This document shows positions 1 through 9,031 of a DNA stretch of 64,000 nucleotides, piece by piece; the first letter of the stretch is position 1, and every line of letters begins with the position of its first letter. The stretch covers positions 1 through 64,000 of the forward strand of contig CALKUH010000019.1 of assembly GCA_937996795.1 (NCBI GenBank), written 5' to 3'. The position numbers and the translations under genes were made by a program. The DNA is from an uncultured Verrucomicrobiota bacterium. GTDB taxonomy: Bacteria > Verrucomicrobiota > Kiritimatiellia > CAIVKH01. The notes below the pieces were generated by a model that was not told where the DNA came from, ran no database searches, and saw only the letters and a program-made list of their open reading frames with translations.

Positions 1-1617
1 CCGGTTCATGTACTGCATCGCGTGGAACTCGTGCAGCAGCAGGCTGTCCTTCATCGACGCGGCGAGCCCCATGATGCCCCAGTTCGCGAGCTCCGCGCGT
101 TTTGCGCGGACCATGTACGGGTGGTACATCTCCGTGAGGTTGAGCACGATCCGCGCGAGCGCCGGCGCGGGGAAGTCCTCCGCGAGCGCGGGGCGCTCAT
201 CGAGGATGACGCGAAGGCGCGCGAGATAGGCGCCGATGACCTGTAATTCGTACGCCCCGCGCAGGTTCAACGGATGATTGTCGAGGTCCGCGTCGACGTT
301 CATCGCCCAGTCTTCCATGTAATCCGCGTAGATTCGCAGATGCGTGCGGTCACCGGTCATCAGATACGACATCAACAAATCCTGGAAGGGACTCCCGCCA
401 AAATCATGATTGATGCGGGTGAAGCCCCGGAAGAAATTGATGTCCTCGCCCAGCTGGCGCCCGGCGGGCGTTTTCCAGAACGGATGCTGGTCCGCACCGC
501 GTTCAAACCAGGCGCCCTCCGGCGGTACGAGCGTACGCGGGGCCCAATTGACCGTGCCGGGCGGGCCGAGCACCCATCGATTCACGATGCCTTCCAGGTT
601 GCGCTCGACTTCCTTCGGGTCCGGCCGGTTGATGAAGCGCCGCTTGCCATCCTTCTGGAAAAAATCCATCCGCAGATCCGCCGCTCCAGCGCCATACGCG
701 GCGGGGTCCTCGAGCTTGGCAAAGAAAAACGCGCGGTACGCCTCCAGCGCCTTCATATACCGTCCGCGCTCCATCTCGGCCTCAAACATCTCAAGGCCCT
801 TCGTACCCGGCACCAGCGCGCGCTGCAGGCGCCGGGCCAGCGCCTCAAGGCCCGCCGTGCTGTTCCGGGCGGCAAACGCCGCGCGACGCGCCTCGGCATC
901 CACGGGCGGCGGGACCACCACCAAGGCGTCCTGCGCGATCTGCTTGCCCTGCACCACAGGGAACCGTTCCAGATTGCCGGTCGGGAACAGCGGCGGCGGT
1001 GAGCGCTTTGTCGGCGCCGGATAGAAGACCTTGGGATACGGCTGGGTCTCGACCTCGCGCGAGGTGTTTGTCGCGGGAATCAGGCGGATGTCCTGGATCT
1101 CCGGCAGGCGGCCCATGTGCCGGCCGGTCAGGATCACCAGCGCCTTGAGTTCCGAGGTCGACAAGCCGGTCACGCCGAGTTCAACCGGCTGTACGCCGGT
1201 ACCGGGCGGGGTCCGCACCAGGTTCGCCACCACGCGTCCCTCCGATTTCGCGTCGTAGAAGCTGACCCGGAAGGAAAGCGGTTCGATTTGTTCCACATTC
1301 AAATTCGCAACCACACGATAGCGCTGTCCGCCCGGCGCCTGCAGGCGCCACGCCGGGAACTGGAACCGATTCCCCACGCGCGTCAGCCGCCCCTCCCGGA
1401 CCTCAAGCTGGGGATCGACCCAGTTCAGGACGTGCTGGCCCGCCTTGTCGTCCATCACGAACGCCGCCGCCTCGGCGTTCAACACCAGCACACCATCGGG
1501 TTGGGGCCGGATCAACGGCGTCTGCGCGGGCCAGTCGGTTTCCGCCGCGGCCTGCGCGGAAACGATCGAAACAACGGCCGCCGCCAGCAGTGCAGAAATC
1601 ATGCGATTCATGTTCAT
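1..1617 (-). CDS. HCP-a: heparinase II/III-like exported protein, 3' part beyond window
   Basis: This open frame runs off the left edge; only the first 539 codons are present. The start at 1617 has a GGAAGGA ribosome site 9 nt upstream and gives a signal peptide (MNMNRMISALLAAAVVS then SAQA). It is one of six related giant proteins in the window. Shared features visible here are the N-terminal helical block around residues 225-285 (A-R-R-x-x-F-x-x-R-N, then K-A-L-E-A-Y-R-x-F-F) and the P-G-T-V-N-W motif that opens the alpha-helical toroid. It is closest by eye to HCP-d. Residues about 35-200 form an extra beta-rich domain not seen in HCP-b, c, e or f. The catalytic segment, chitobiase-C and PA14-like parts, if present, lie outside the window. 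It is last in the minus-strand series behind GH95. Role inferred: extracytoplasmic polysaccharide lyase-like enzyme. Confidence 0.75.
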   Translation of the reverse strand, partial: MNMNRMISALLAAAVVSIVSAQAAAETDWPAQTPLIRPQPDGVLVLNAEAAAFVMDDKAGQHVLNWVDPQLEVREGRLTRVGNRFQFPAWRLQAPGGQRYRVVANLNVEQIEPLSFRVSFYDAKSEGRVVANLVRTPPGTGVQPVELGVTGLSTSELKALVILTGRHMGRLPEIQDIRLIPATNTSREVETQPYPKVFYPAPTKRSPPPLFPTGNLERFPVVQGKQIAQDALVVVPPPVDAEARRAAFAARNSTAGLEALARRLQRALVPGTKGLEMFEAEMERGRYMKALEAYRAFFFAKLEDPAAYGAGAADLRMDFFQKDGKRRFINRPDPKEVERNLEGIVNRWVLGPPGTVNWAPRTLVPPEGAWFERGADQHPFWKTPAGRQLGEDINFFRGFTRINHDFGGSPFQDLLMSYLMTGDRTHLRIYADYMEDWAMNVDADLDNHPLNLRGAYELQVIGAYLARLRVILDERPALAEDFPAPALARIVLNLTEMYHPYMVRAKRAELANWGIMGLAASMKDSLLLHEFHAMQYMNR

Positions 1618-1661
1618 CCGCTTGTCCTTCCGATGGATCACATCGGTTCACCCGGCTTTGT

Positions 1662-3851
1662 TCAAATCGATTCGGGCTTGATCGTCCGCGCGGCGCCATT
1701 GACCCGCACCGTCACCGGACGGTCGTGGGTTGCGGCGACGCGAAACGACTCCACCTTGCCGTCTTTCCAACGAACATCCACAAAATAGCCGCCGCGCGCG
1801 CGCAGGCCGGTCACCTCGCCCGACGCCCACGCGGCGGGCAGCGCGGGCAGCAGGTGAAGTTCGTCCCGGTGACTCTGCACCAGCATCTCGCACACGCCGG
1901 CGACATAGCCGAAATTCGCGTCGATCTGGAACGGCGGATGCGCCGCGAGCAGGTTGGGATAGATGCCGCCGCCCGTCGCGTAGTTCACGCCGCCGGCCAT
2001 CGTGAAGCGCATCAGCGTGCGCACCAGCTTGTACGCGCGCTCGCCATCCTGCAGGCGCGCCCACAGGGCGATTTTCCACGCGGAACTCCAGCCGGTGCTT
2101 TCGTCGCCGCGCGCGTTGAGCGACACCCGCGCCGCTTCGGCCCACGCCGGCGTATCCTGCGGGGTGATCTGGCGGCCGGGATAGAGCGCCACGAGATGCG
2201 ACAGGTGGCGATGCGGCACTTTGGGATTCTGCTCGTCGCGATCCACCATCCACTCCTGCAACTGACCCCAGCTGCCGACCTGCGGCTTCAGCAACCGATC
2301 GCGCTTGTCCGTGAGTTCAGCGCGGAACGCTTCGTCCACGCCGAGCGCGGCCGCCGCCTCGATGGTGTTGTTGAACAGCTCCCAGATCAGTTGCTGGTCA
2401 TGCGATACACCGTCCTCGCGCGGGCCGTGTTCGGGGGAGTACCCCATCGGCGCGACCAGCGTCCGATCAGGCAATTCCTTGAGGCGATCGCACCAGAACT
2501 CGCTGATCTCCTTCATCATCGGATAGGCGAGCGTGCGCAGGTATTCCGTGTCCTGCGTGAACGCATAGTGCTCCCAGACGTTCTGCATGCACCACGCGCT
2601 GCCGGACTCGATTTCCTTCCACGTCGAGCCGCCAAAAATGCCGTTCTCCGGGCGCATCGTCCAACCCCGCTGGAGACCCGTCCGTTTCCGCGTGTCCTCC
2701 TTGCGGACGTCGCGGATGGAATTCAGCCAGCGCGCGAACGGCTCGAACGACTCGGACAGATTCGCCACATCCGTCGGCCAGTAATTCATCTGCACGTTGA
2801 TGTCGGCGTGGTAGTCGCAGCGCCACTTCGGCTGGTTGCTGTCGTTCCAGATGCCCTGCAAATTCGCGGGCAGCCCGCCGGGGCGGGAGGCCGCGAGTTT
2901 CAGGTAGCGCCCGTAGTGGAAAAACAGGGCCTCCAGACCGTGGTCCGCCACGCCGGTTTCCGTGACGCGCCGGTGCCGCACATCGGTCGGGACGGTCGCA
3001 TCGCCGCGCCCCACATCGAGTCGGACCCGGCGGAATTTCGGCTGGTAGTCCGCGAGGTGCCGCGCCAGCAACTCGTCGTAGGAACGCTTCTGCGCCGCGT
3101 CCAGGCGCGCGCGAACCGCCTCGTCCGGCGGCGCGCCGCGCCAGCCCCGGCTGCGGTCCTGCACAAAATCCGTGCCGCCATCGATCAGCAGCAGCAGTTC
3201 CTGCGCATTCGTGAAGGCGACGGTGTTGCTCGCGACGGACAGTTCGCCGCCCCGGTGCGCCACGCGGACCTCGCCCCGGTAGCGCAGGAAAATGGCGTAG
3301 GGCTCGTCCTTGGCATACCGATTCGTTTGCGTGTTGCCTTCCATCCACAAGCGGTTCGTCTCCGCCACAACCGAACCCGCGTGCGCATCGAACAGGTCGA
3401 TCCGCCCGTGCAGCGCGCCGGGCCGGCTCGCCGTGAAGCGATAGACGATCACCTGGTCCGGGAAACTGACGAACGATTCGCGCCGGAAGTCCACGCCGTC
3501 ACTCTCGTACACCACCGTGTGCACCGCGCGGTCGAGGTCGAGCGAGCGGCGGTAGTTCGTGACCGCGCCGTGCCGGAAGTCCACGTTCAGCGTGCCGAAC
3601 GCCTGGTAGGCGCCCGTGGAGGTTTCGTCACCGATCCACAGCGTCATTTCGTTGAGCAGGATGCGCTCGCGCGCGACGTTCCCGGACGAAATCGCGCCAA
3701 GCCGCCCGTTCCCGATGGGCAACGCCTGCATAAACAGGTTGTCGCCCGGACCCTGATACCAGAGTTCCGTCTCCACGGCCGACACAGCGTGTTCAGCAGG
3801 CATCATCAATCCCATCGCCAAAAGACCGGCGGCTGCGTGCAGGCGCTTCAT
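1662..3851 (-). CDS. Exported GH95 family alpha-L-fucosidase/alpha-L-galactosidase
   Basis: A 729-residue GH95 protein with a signal peptide (residues 1-25), so it acts outside the cytoplasm. GH95 enzymes are inverting hydrolases of terminal alpha-L-fucose or alpha-L-galactose. Family hallmarks are seen in order: the N-terminal beta-domain starting W-Y-x-G-P with L-P-I-G-N-G-R (44-50), L-P-A-N-L-Q-G-I-W-N (327-336), INVQMNYWP (351-359), the general-acid Glu474 in S-P-E-H, and Asp644 in HPPFQIDANFG. In the characterised Bifidobacterium enzyme two Asn residues in an N-x-N arrangement help activate water; here the first is Asp350 (D-I-N). Length matches the family. The start lies 16 nt after the stop of HCP-b and the gene is followed by HCP-a, indicating co-transcription. 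Substrate cannot be chosen between fucose and L-galactose from sequence alone. Confidence 0.9.
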   Translation of the reverse strand: MKRLHAAAGLLAMGLMMPAEHAVSAVETELWYQGPGDNLFMQALPIGNGRLGAISSGNVARERILLNEMTLWIGDETSTGAYQAFGTLNVDFRHGAVTNYRRSLDLDRAVHTVVYESDGVDFRRESFVSFPDQVIVYRFTASRPGALHGRIDLFDAHAGSVVAETNRLWMEGNTQTNRYAKDEPYAIFLRYRGEVRVAHRGGELSVASNTVAFTNAQELLLLIDGGTDFVQDRSRGWRGAPPDEAVRARLDAAQKRSYDELLARHLADYQPKFRRVRLDVGRGDATVPTDVRHRRVTETGVADHGLEALFFHYGRYLKLAASRPGGLPANLQGIWNDSNQPKWRCDYHADINVQMNYWPTDVANLSESFEPFARWLNSIRDVRKEDTRKRTGLQRGWTMRPENGIFGGSTWKEIESGSAWCMQNVWEHYAFTQDTEYLRTLAYPMMKEISEFWCDRLKELPDRTLVAPMGYSPEHGPREDGVSHDQQLIWELFNNTIEAAAALGVDEAFRAELTDKRDRLLKPQVGSWGQLQEWMVDRDEQNPKVPHRHLSHLVALYPGRQITPQDTPAWAEAARVSLNARGDESTGWSSAWKIALWARLQDGERAYKLVRTLMRFTMAGGVNYATGGGIYPNLLAAHPPFQIDANFGYVAGVCEMLVQSHRDELHLLPALPAAWASGEVTGLRARGGYFVDVRWKDGKVESFRVAATHDRPVTVRVNGAARTIKPESI

Positions 3852-3867
3852 GCCAGGCGCTCGCGCG

Positions 3868-6800
3868 CTAGTCGTGGAACAGCCAGTCCGCCGGCACCGG
3901 TTGCGGCGCGTCCAACCCGGGGCCCGACACGAGCACCTGCGGGTCGACCGTCGTCAATTTGCGGTCGAATTCGACCGACGCCTCGCGCCGGCGCGCGTCG
4001 ACAAACGCGAACTTCACGGCGTGGAAGCCTGCCGCGAGCGGCACGCTCCAGTTGCCGTAATTGTGCGTGCGCGTGCTCGGATACCACTCCTCGCCGCCGA
4101 CTTCGAGGGCCAGGTCATAGCCCGCGCGCTCGCCGATGTCATAGAACTCGAACGGCCCGTGGAACGTGTACACGCCCGAGGTCGGAACCCGGATGAGCCC
4201 CTCGTAGGTGAAGGCGTAGGAATTCTTGTTTGAGCGCACCGCGGAGCGGTCGAACCAGGCCGCAGCCACGCCATTGGTGAGCGGCTCGACGATGGGAAGC
4301 GTCAGCATCGAAAGGGTCCAGTCGTCCTCCCGGTAGGTATAGGCGAGGCCCGGCGCCACCGAGGCCGCGTCCACCGCGGCCGCCGGCTTGTAGTCGGCCC
4401 GGCGATAGGTCGCGCTCATGTCCACGGACGCCTCGGTGCTGGCGTGTGTCATCGGCATCGACTGCACTCCCTTGCGGAAGGCCTTTGCGCGGACGCGGGT
4501 CGATTCGGTCAGGCGGATCGGCGCGGTGTAGAGCGCGGACTGCGGACCCGGTTCGACGCCATCGAGCGTGTAGCGGATTTCCACGCCCGGCTCCGGGTGT
4601 TCCAGCGTCACGTCAAGCGAACCCACGAACACATCCGCCTCCGGCAGGATGCGCACGCGCGTCATCGGCCGGTGGATCGGCGTGAACGACACGCGGCCAT
4701 CGGCCGCGAGCGCGAATTCCACATCCGCCTGCGGCAGCGCCACGACCTTGCCGCGCACGAGGAACCGCGCACCGTCCAACACAACGCCGGACACGGCGCC
4801 GGCGGCGTCGGTGACCGCGAGCAGCGTTGAGGCTTCCGCATCGACATCGCCCGCCGACAACGCGCCGCGTTCCTGCACGGCGCGATAGCGGACGGTTTCG
4901 CCCGACGGCGCGACGGCGTCGAAACCCGTGCCGCGTTCCACGCGGACCGGCTCGAACGACGACACATCCGCGGCGCCCGCGCGGCGGGGATAGAGCAGGC
5001 TCGCCACCACGGCTTCGCGTTCCGCCTGGAACTCGGGGCCCGTGCGGTAGCTGCTGCCGAACATCACATCATCGGCCTGCAGGATGTGGCCGGGCCGCAG
5101 CGTGAGCGGCAGCGATGCCGCGTGGTAGATCGACAGGTTCGCGTTGGTCGGATGCGCGGTGCGGATCGCGCCGGCTTCGGGATCGGCGACAATCTGCTCC
5201 TTGCTGTAGGCGAAGGCGCGCTTCGGCGGCGGCGCCTTGCCGCGCGTGCGCCAGTCGTTCTCGCGCCATTCCGGGGGATTGAGTTCGTCCGGGTCGAAGG
5301 GCCACAGGAGGTGGTAGGCATGCGGTTTTTCCGCGAGGATGCGGTCTGTCACGATCCAGCCGCCCACGCCGCGGAGGAAGAGCACCTGCCGCCCGTGCGC
5401 GACATCGTCGATGAAGACCGTCGACTCATCCGGGAATTTCTCCGCGAACGGGATTTTCAGGTTCCCCTCCGTGAAATCGAAACGCGCGGAATTGTGCCAG
5501 CGGTTCGGCAGCGGCTCCTGCCAGGCCGACTTGAATCCATGCGTGCCGTACCAGGGTTTCGGCGCGGCGTAATTCGTGGGATAGAGATCGGTGAAATAGA
5601 CATTCAAGTGCCCTGCCCCGTCCACCAGCAGCGGCGACTCCCAGCGGAACGCGGTCAGCATGCGCTGCCCGAACGCCTGGATGAAGATGTTCTTGTGATG
5701 GCGCCAGCTCCCGTTTTCGCCGGGGCGGTAGTCGTGGAAATAGAGGAACCGCCCGTCGCGATCCCAATTCTCGCGCAGGAAATAATAGCCGCCGTAGGGA
5801 TAGGCGTCCGACGCGAAGCCCGGGTCTGTCGCTTCGGGCCGACCGAACAGGTTATGCAGCACCGCCGCGTTGTTCGGCTCGGCGAGCGCCTGCGGCAGCG
5901 TCTTCATGAAGAACGAATTGTTCGTACCCGCAATTTCCCGCAGCAGCGGGCGCAGCGGGTCCTTGTAGCCGGGCTGCGTGCCGTCCGGCGCGTGGTAGCG
6001 GATCAGGTAGCGCGCCATGAGGAACTGGTCCTCGATCATTTGCGCGGACCAGGCCTCGTCGAACCACGCGGGCGGATTTTTCATCGCCCGGAAATACGCC
6101 ATATCCACCGGCGGCCAGCTGATGAAGTTCTTGTTGTAGTTCGGCGCGTAGTCGACGCTGGTGCCGTCGGGCATCATGTACTGGCGCGCGTAGGATTCGA
6201 GGATGCGCCGCCGCTCGGTCAGCAGCGTGTCGACATAGTGCAGTTCCGGGTAGCTCTTCTGCGCTTCCGTGAGCAAGGCGCCGTACATGTGCATCGCGCG
6301 GTTCGCGCCGGTCGCGCGCGAGCCCATCACGAGGAGCGGCAGGTCCTCCACCCACGTCCGGAGCATGAGCCGCGCGAACGTGGTGGCGGGAAAATCGCGA
6401 TCCACATTCGGGGCGTTCAACACGACGAAGTTGATGTGGGAGAACGACGGCCCGCCGGCGCCCGCCGGGGAGATGCGCATCAGGAGGCCCGCCTCCTGCA
6501 GGTCCCGCCGGTAATTCAGCAGGTGGTCGTCGATGTAGTCGATCCACTTGTTCAGATAGACGGGGTCGTTCTTCTCGAGATACGCCGCGAGCAGCGTGGC
6601 AAAGCACGTGTCCACGCGATAGGCGACGGCGGCGAAGGACGCGTTATCCGGGAAGTGCCAGGACCCCGAGAAGTAGCCGGGCGGAACGAACACCCAGTTC
6701 ATCGCGCCGGGCTGGCCGTTCTGCAGCACGATGTCGATCATGTGGTCGTTGTGCTTGCCCGCGCGGTAGTAGTTGATGATCGAATCCGTGCCCTTGTTGA

Positions 6801-7293
6801 TCACCGATTGGGGCATCCGCTTGTCGAACATCTGGAACCGGAAGATCCCGCGCAACAGTTCGTCGGGCTGGTTGTAGTACTCGATGAATATGCGGTTCTT
6901 CGGATCGCGCGCATCCGTCCTCACCCCTTGCGGGGGCTGGCGCAGCCGGGCGAACGCAAACGCCTTGTAGCCCTCCAGCGCCTCCTGCGCGCGGCCCGCG
7001 CGAAAATGCATCCACGCGTCGCGGTACAATTGCTGTTGCGCCTCATTCTCGGGCTGGTAGTCCGGATTCATCAGCCCGAAAAGCTGGCGTGCGAGTCGCT
7101 GTACCGCCTCCGGGTTGTTGCGCTGCTCGAACGCGCGGGCGCGTTCCTCCACCCGCGTCGGCGGCGGCGCCGTCATCTGCACCTCGCGCACCGGCGCCCA
7201 TTCCCGCTTGTGCTCCACCTGTGCGCTCACCGTCGTGACCGCCACCACACCAAAGCACGCACTCATCCATCGAGCAACACGGAGGATCTTCAT
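3868..7293 (-). CDS. HCP-b: giant heparinase II/III-like + chitobiase-C + PA14-like protein
   Basis: 1141 residues, exported (signal peptide 1-24, mature start Q-V-E-H-K). Order of parts: helical N-terminal block (48-118), P-G-A-M-N-W (195-200), alpha-helical toroid to about 480, then a heparinase II/III-type beta-sandwich opening with Y-P-Y-G-G-Y-Y-F-L-R-E-N-W and a later G-R-Q-V-L-F-L-R...W-I-V-T-D-R strand pair. A chitobiase/hexosaminidase C-terminal-like domain follows (about 880-965; Y-T-L-D-G-x-E-P and T-R-V-R-A-K-A-F), then a PA14-like beta-domain ending S-G-P-G-L...P-A-D-W-L at the extreme C-terminus. The putative catalytic segment is P-D-G-T (375-378) with Tyr386. The usual His-rich metal/catalytic motif of heparinases is degenerate (R-H-H-K-N). 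HCP-f is its nearest relative here. Start has AAAGG upstream. Substrate unknown; lyase function is inferred from fold resemblance. Confidence 0.8.
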   Translation of the reverse strand: MKILRVARWMSACFGVVAVTTVSAQVEHKREWAPVREVQMTAPPPTRVEERARAFEQRNNPEAVQRLARQLFGLMNPDYQPENEAQQQLYRDAWMHFRAGRAQEALEGYKAFAFARLRQPPQGVRTDARDPKNRIFIEYYNQPDELLRGIFRFQMFDKRMPQSVINKGTDSIINYYRAGKHNDHMIDIVLQNGQPGAMNWVFVPPGYFSGSWHFPDNASFAAVAYRVDTCFATLLAAYLEKNDPVYLNKWIDYIDDHLLNYRRDLQEAGLLMRISPAGAGGPSFSHINFVVLNAPNVDRDFPATTFARLMLRTWVEDLPLLVMGSRATGANRAMHMYGALLTEAQKSYPELHYVDTLLTERRRILESYARQYMMPDGTSVDYAPNYNKNFISWPPVDMAYFRAMKNPPAWFDEAWSAQMIEDQFLMARYLIRYHAPDGTQPGYKDPLRPLLREIAGTNNSFFMKTLPQALAEPNNAAVLHNLFGRPEATDPGFASDAYPYGGYYFLRENWDRDGRFLYFHDYRPGENGSWRHHKNIFIQAFGQRMLTAFRWESPLLVDGAGHLNVYFTDLYPTNYAAPKPWYGTHGFKSAWQEPLPNRWHNSARFDFTEGNLKIPFAEKFPDESTVFIDDVAHGRQVLFLRGVGGWIVTDRILAEKPHAYHLLWPFDPDELNPPEWRENDWRTRGKAPPPKRAFAYSKEQIVADPEAGAIRTAHPTNANLSIYHAASLPLTLRPGHILQADDVMFGSSYRTGPEFQAEREAVVASLLYPRRAGAADVSSFEPVRVERGTGFDAVAPSGETVRYRAVQERGALSAGDVDAEASTLLAVTDAAGAVSGVVLDGARFLVRGKVVALPQADVEFALAADGRVSFTPIHRPMTRVRILPEADVFVGSLDVTLEHPEPGVEIRYTLDGVEPGPQSALYTAPIRLTESTRVRAKAFRKGVQSMPMTHASTEASVDMSATYRRADYKPAAAVDAASVAPGLAYTYREDDWTLSMLTLPIVEPLTNGVAAAWFDRSAVRSNKNSYAFTYEGLIRVPTSGVYTFHGPFEFYDIGERAGYDLALEVGGEEWYPSTRTHNYGNWSVPLAAGFHAVKFAFVDARRREASVEFDRKLTTVDPQVLVSGPGLDAPQPVPADWLFHD

Positions 7294-7396
7294 GACGCGA
7301 GGCCTTTCATCGAGAATAAGAATACGGCGATAATTGACTCACACAGAATTACCGCCCGTCAAGCAAACCAGATGATTGCAATTAATTAGATGCCCG
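7294..7396 (-). promoter_or_regulatory. AT-rich leader of HCP-b
   Basis: Between the hairpins and the HCP-b start lies an AT-rich stretch containing, on the minus strand, CTAATTAATTGCAAT (about 7389-7375). Similar TAATTA/TTGCAA strings recur in other intergenic gaps of the window. It is a reasonable place for the HCP-b promoter, but no convincing -35/-10 pair can be fixed. Confidence 0.3.
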
Positions 7397-7446
7397 AAAA
7401 AATTTCGTTCGCCACTGAACGCGAATGACTGCACGCCTCGCGTGCA
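7397..7446 (-). terminator. Two hairpins, the second followed by a T-run
   Basis: On the minus strand, after the sulfatase stop, TGCACGC-GAG-GCGTGCA (7446-7430) forms a perfect 7-bp stem, and CGTTC-AGTGGC-GAACG (7421-7406) is followed three bases later by six T (7402-7397). This looks like an intrinsic terminator separating the sulfatase from HCP-b. The second stem is short (5 bp), so strength is uncertain. Confidence 0.45.
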
Positions 7447-7480
7447 ATCAAATAAACAGGCGCTCCCGAAACCGGCAACG

Positions 7481-9016
7481 CTATCGATGGGGCGTCCACC
7501 AGAGCTGGGACCAGTGTGCGGGCCCGGTGTTCGGTTGCGGCGCGCCGGGGGTGCTGCGGCCCTGTTCGATGTAGCGCGTGAGCAGCGCCTGGAGCGACGC
7601 CACCACGTCAGGATGTTCCGCCTGCACGTTGCGTCGCTCACCGACGTCCGCGGACATATCGTACAACTGGATCCGGGGCGAACCGGGCGGCTCCTTGCCC
7701 GGCTTGGGGTTGCTCCAGCCCCCGGATCCGGCGCACATCAGCAGCTTCCAGCGGCCCTGCCGGATGGCGAATGAGCCATCGAACGAATGATGCACCGTCG
7801 CCTCGCGCAACGCGCGGTCCTGCTTCCCGCCGCGCCACACGGGCAACTGGCTGACGCTGTCCTCGCCCGCGTTGTCGGGCAGCTTCACACCGAGCAACTC
7901 CGCGCAGGTCGCAAGCAGATCCACCTGGCACACCGTCTCGGACGACGTCGAGCCGGGCGCGATGCCGGCGGGCCAGCGGATGAGGTACGGGATGCGGTGG
8001 CCGCCGTCGTAGATGTCCGCCTTGTAGCCCCGGTATACATGGCTCGGTTCGTGGCCGAGGGCTTTGAGCGCGGAAATGTCGGCCGCGGGCGAACAGCCGT
8101 TGTCCGACGTGAAGACAATGATCGTGTTTTCCGCAATGCCGGCTTCATCGACTGCGCGCATCACCTGCCCCACCACATCATCCACCTGGAGGCAGAAGTC
8201 GCCGTACGCGGTCACGCCCGACTTCCCGGCGAATTCCGGCAGCGGCAGGATCGGCGTGTGCGGCGCGGTGAGCGGGAAGTAGAGGAAGAAGGGCTGCTTC
8301 CGCTTCGCGCCGTCGCGGATCACCGACAGCGCCTTTTCCGTCAGGCGCGGCATGACCTGCGTGTGATCGAAGTCGGGCGCGACCGGGCCCGAACGCTGGT
8401 ACGCCAGCCCCTTGATCTCGGGCGCCTCGCGATCCGGCACGGCGGTCGGCCGGTCGTTTTCCACATAGACATAGGGCGGGATATCCAGCGACGACGCGAG
8501 GCCGAAATAGTAGTCGAATCCCGCGTCCAGCGGTCCCCGCCGGATCGGCTTTCGATAGTCCACCTCGTCACCGTTGCGCCCCCAGTCCCAGCCGAGGTGC
8601 CACTTGCCGACGCACGCCGTGAAATAGCCGTGCTGCTTCAGCAGCGACGCGACCGTCATCCGCCCCGCCTCCAGCACCGGTCCGTCGTAGCCGAAAATCA
8701 CGCCCTCCTTCAGGCGCGACCGCCAGTTGTAGCGGCCCGTCAGGATGCTGTAGCGCGAGGGCGTGCAGACGGCCGACGTCGAGTGCGCGTCGCGGAACGC
8801 CATGCCGCCCGCCGCAAGCTGGTCAAGATGCGGCGTGCGGATCTTCGAATCCGGGTTCAGGCACGACACATCGCCGTACCCCATGTCATCGGCAAGGATG
8901 TAAATGATGTTCGGCGGTTGCTTCATGGCCAGACCCTGCGCAGCGGAGGAATCGGAAACAAGCGCCACCCACAATGCCGGGATCACCAGCGCGCGGCCAA
9001 TTATTTTTGCATCCAT
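7481..9016 (-). CDS. Exported S1-family sulfatase (CTPSR)
   Basis: A 511-residue formylglycine-dependent sulfatase. The alkaline-phosphatase-like fold is marked by P-N-I-I-Y-I-L-A-D-D-M-G-Y-G-D (metal ligands Asp43 and Asp44), the modification motif C84-T-P-S-R with L-T-G-R, G-K-W-H-L-G, a P-H-T-P segment and T-S-D-N-G for the second metal pair. An N-terminal hydrophobic stretch (about 5-30) with S-S-A-A is a likely signal peptide. It hydrolyses sulfate esters on the target glycan; the arylsulfatase A-like layout does not reveal position specificity. It starts 15 nt after the pseudopilin stop, so the two are probably one transcript, and two hairpins follow its stop. No maturation enzyme is in the window, so formylglycine formation must be supplied from elsewhere. 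Confidence 0.92.
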   Translation of the reverse strand: MDAKIIGRALVIPALWVALVSDSSAAQGLAMKQPPNIIYILADDMGYGDVSCLNPDSKIRTPHLDQLAAGGMAFRDAHSTSAVCTPSRYSILTGRYNWRSRLKEGVIFGYDGPVLEAGRMTVASLLKQHGYFTACVGKWHLGWDWGRNGDEVDYRKPIRRGPLDAGFDYYFGLASSLDIPPYVYVENDRPTAVPDREAPEIKGLAYQRSGPVAPDFDHTQVMPRLTEKALSVIRDGAKRKQPFFLYFPLTAPHTPILPLPEFAGKSGVTAYGDFCLQVDDVVGQVMRAVDEAGIAENTIIVFTSDNGCSPAADISALKALGHEPSHVYRGYKADIYDGGHRIPYLIRWPAGIAPGSTSSETVCQVDLLATCAELLGVKLPDNAGEDSVSQLPVWRGGKQDRALREATVHHSFDGSFAIRQGRWKLLMCAGSGGWSNPKPGKEPPGSPRIQLYDMSADVGERRNVQAEHPDVVASLQALLTRYIEQGRSTPGAPQPNTGPAHWSQLWWTPHR

Positions 9017-9031
9017 AAAGAAACCACACTC

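Noticed and set aside
1590..4196. An 868-codon plus-strand open frame opposite GH95
   Set aside because: It spans two genes and their junction on the other strand and has mirror-type composition; GH95 motifs on the minus strand are unambiguous.
5086..7389. A 767-codon open frame on the plus strand opposite HCP-b
   Set aside because: It is the mirror of a real gene in GC-rich DNA: Arg-, Val- and His-rich composition, no domain, no ribosome site, while the minus strand encodes a multi-domain exported protein.
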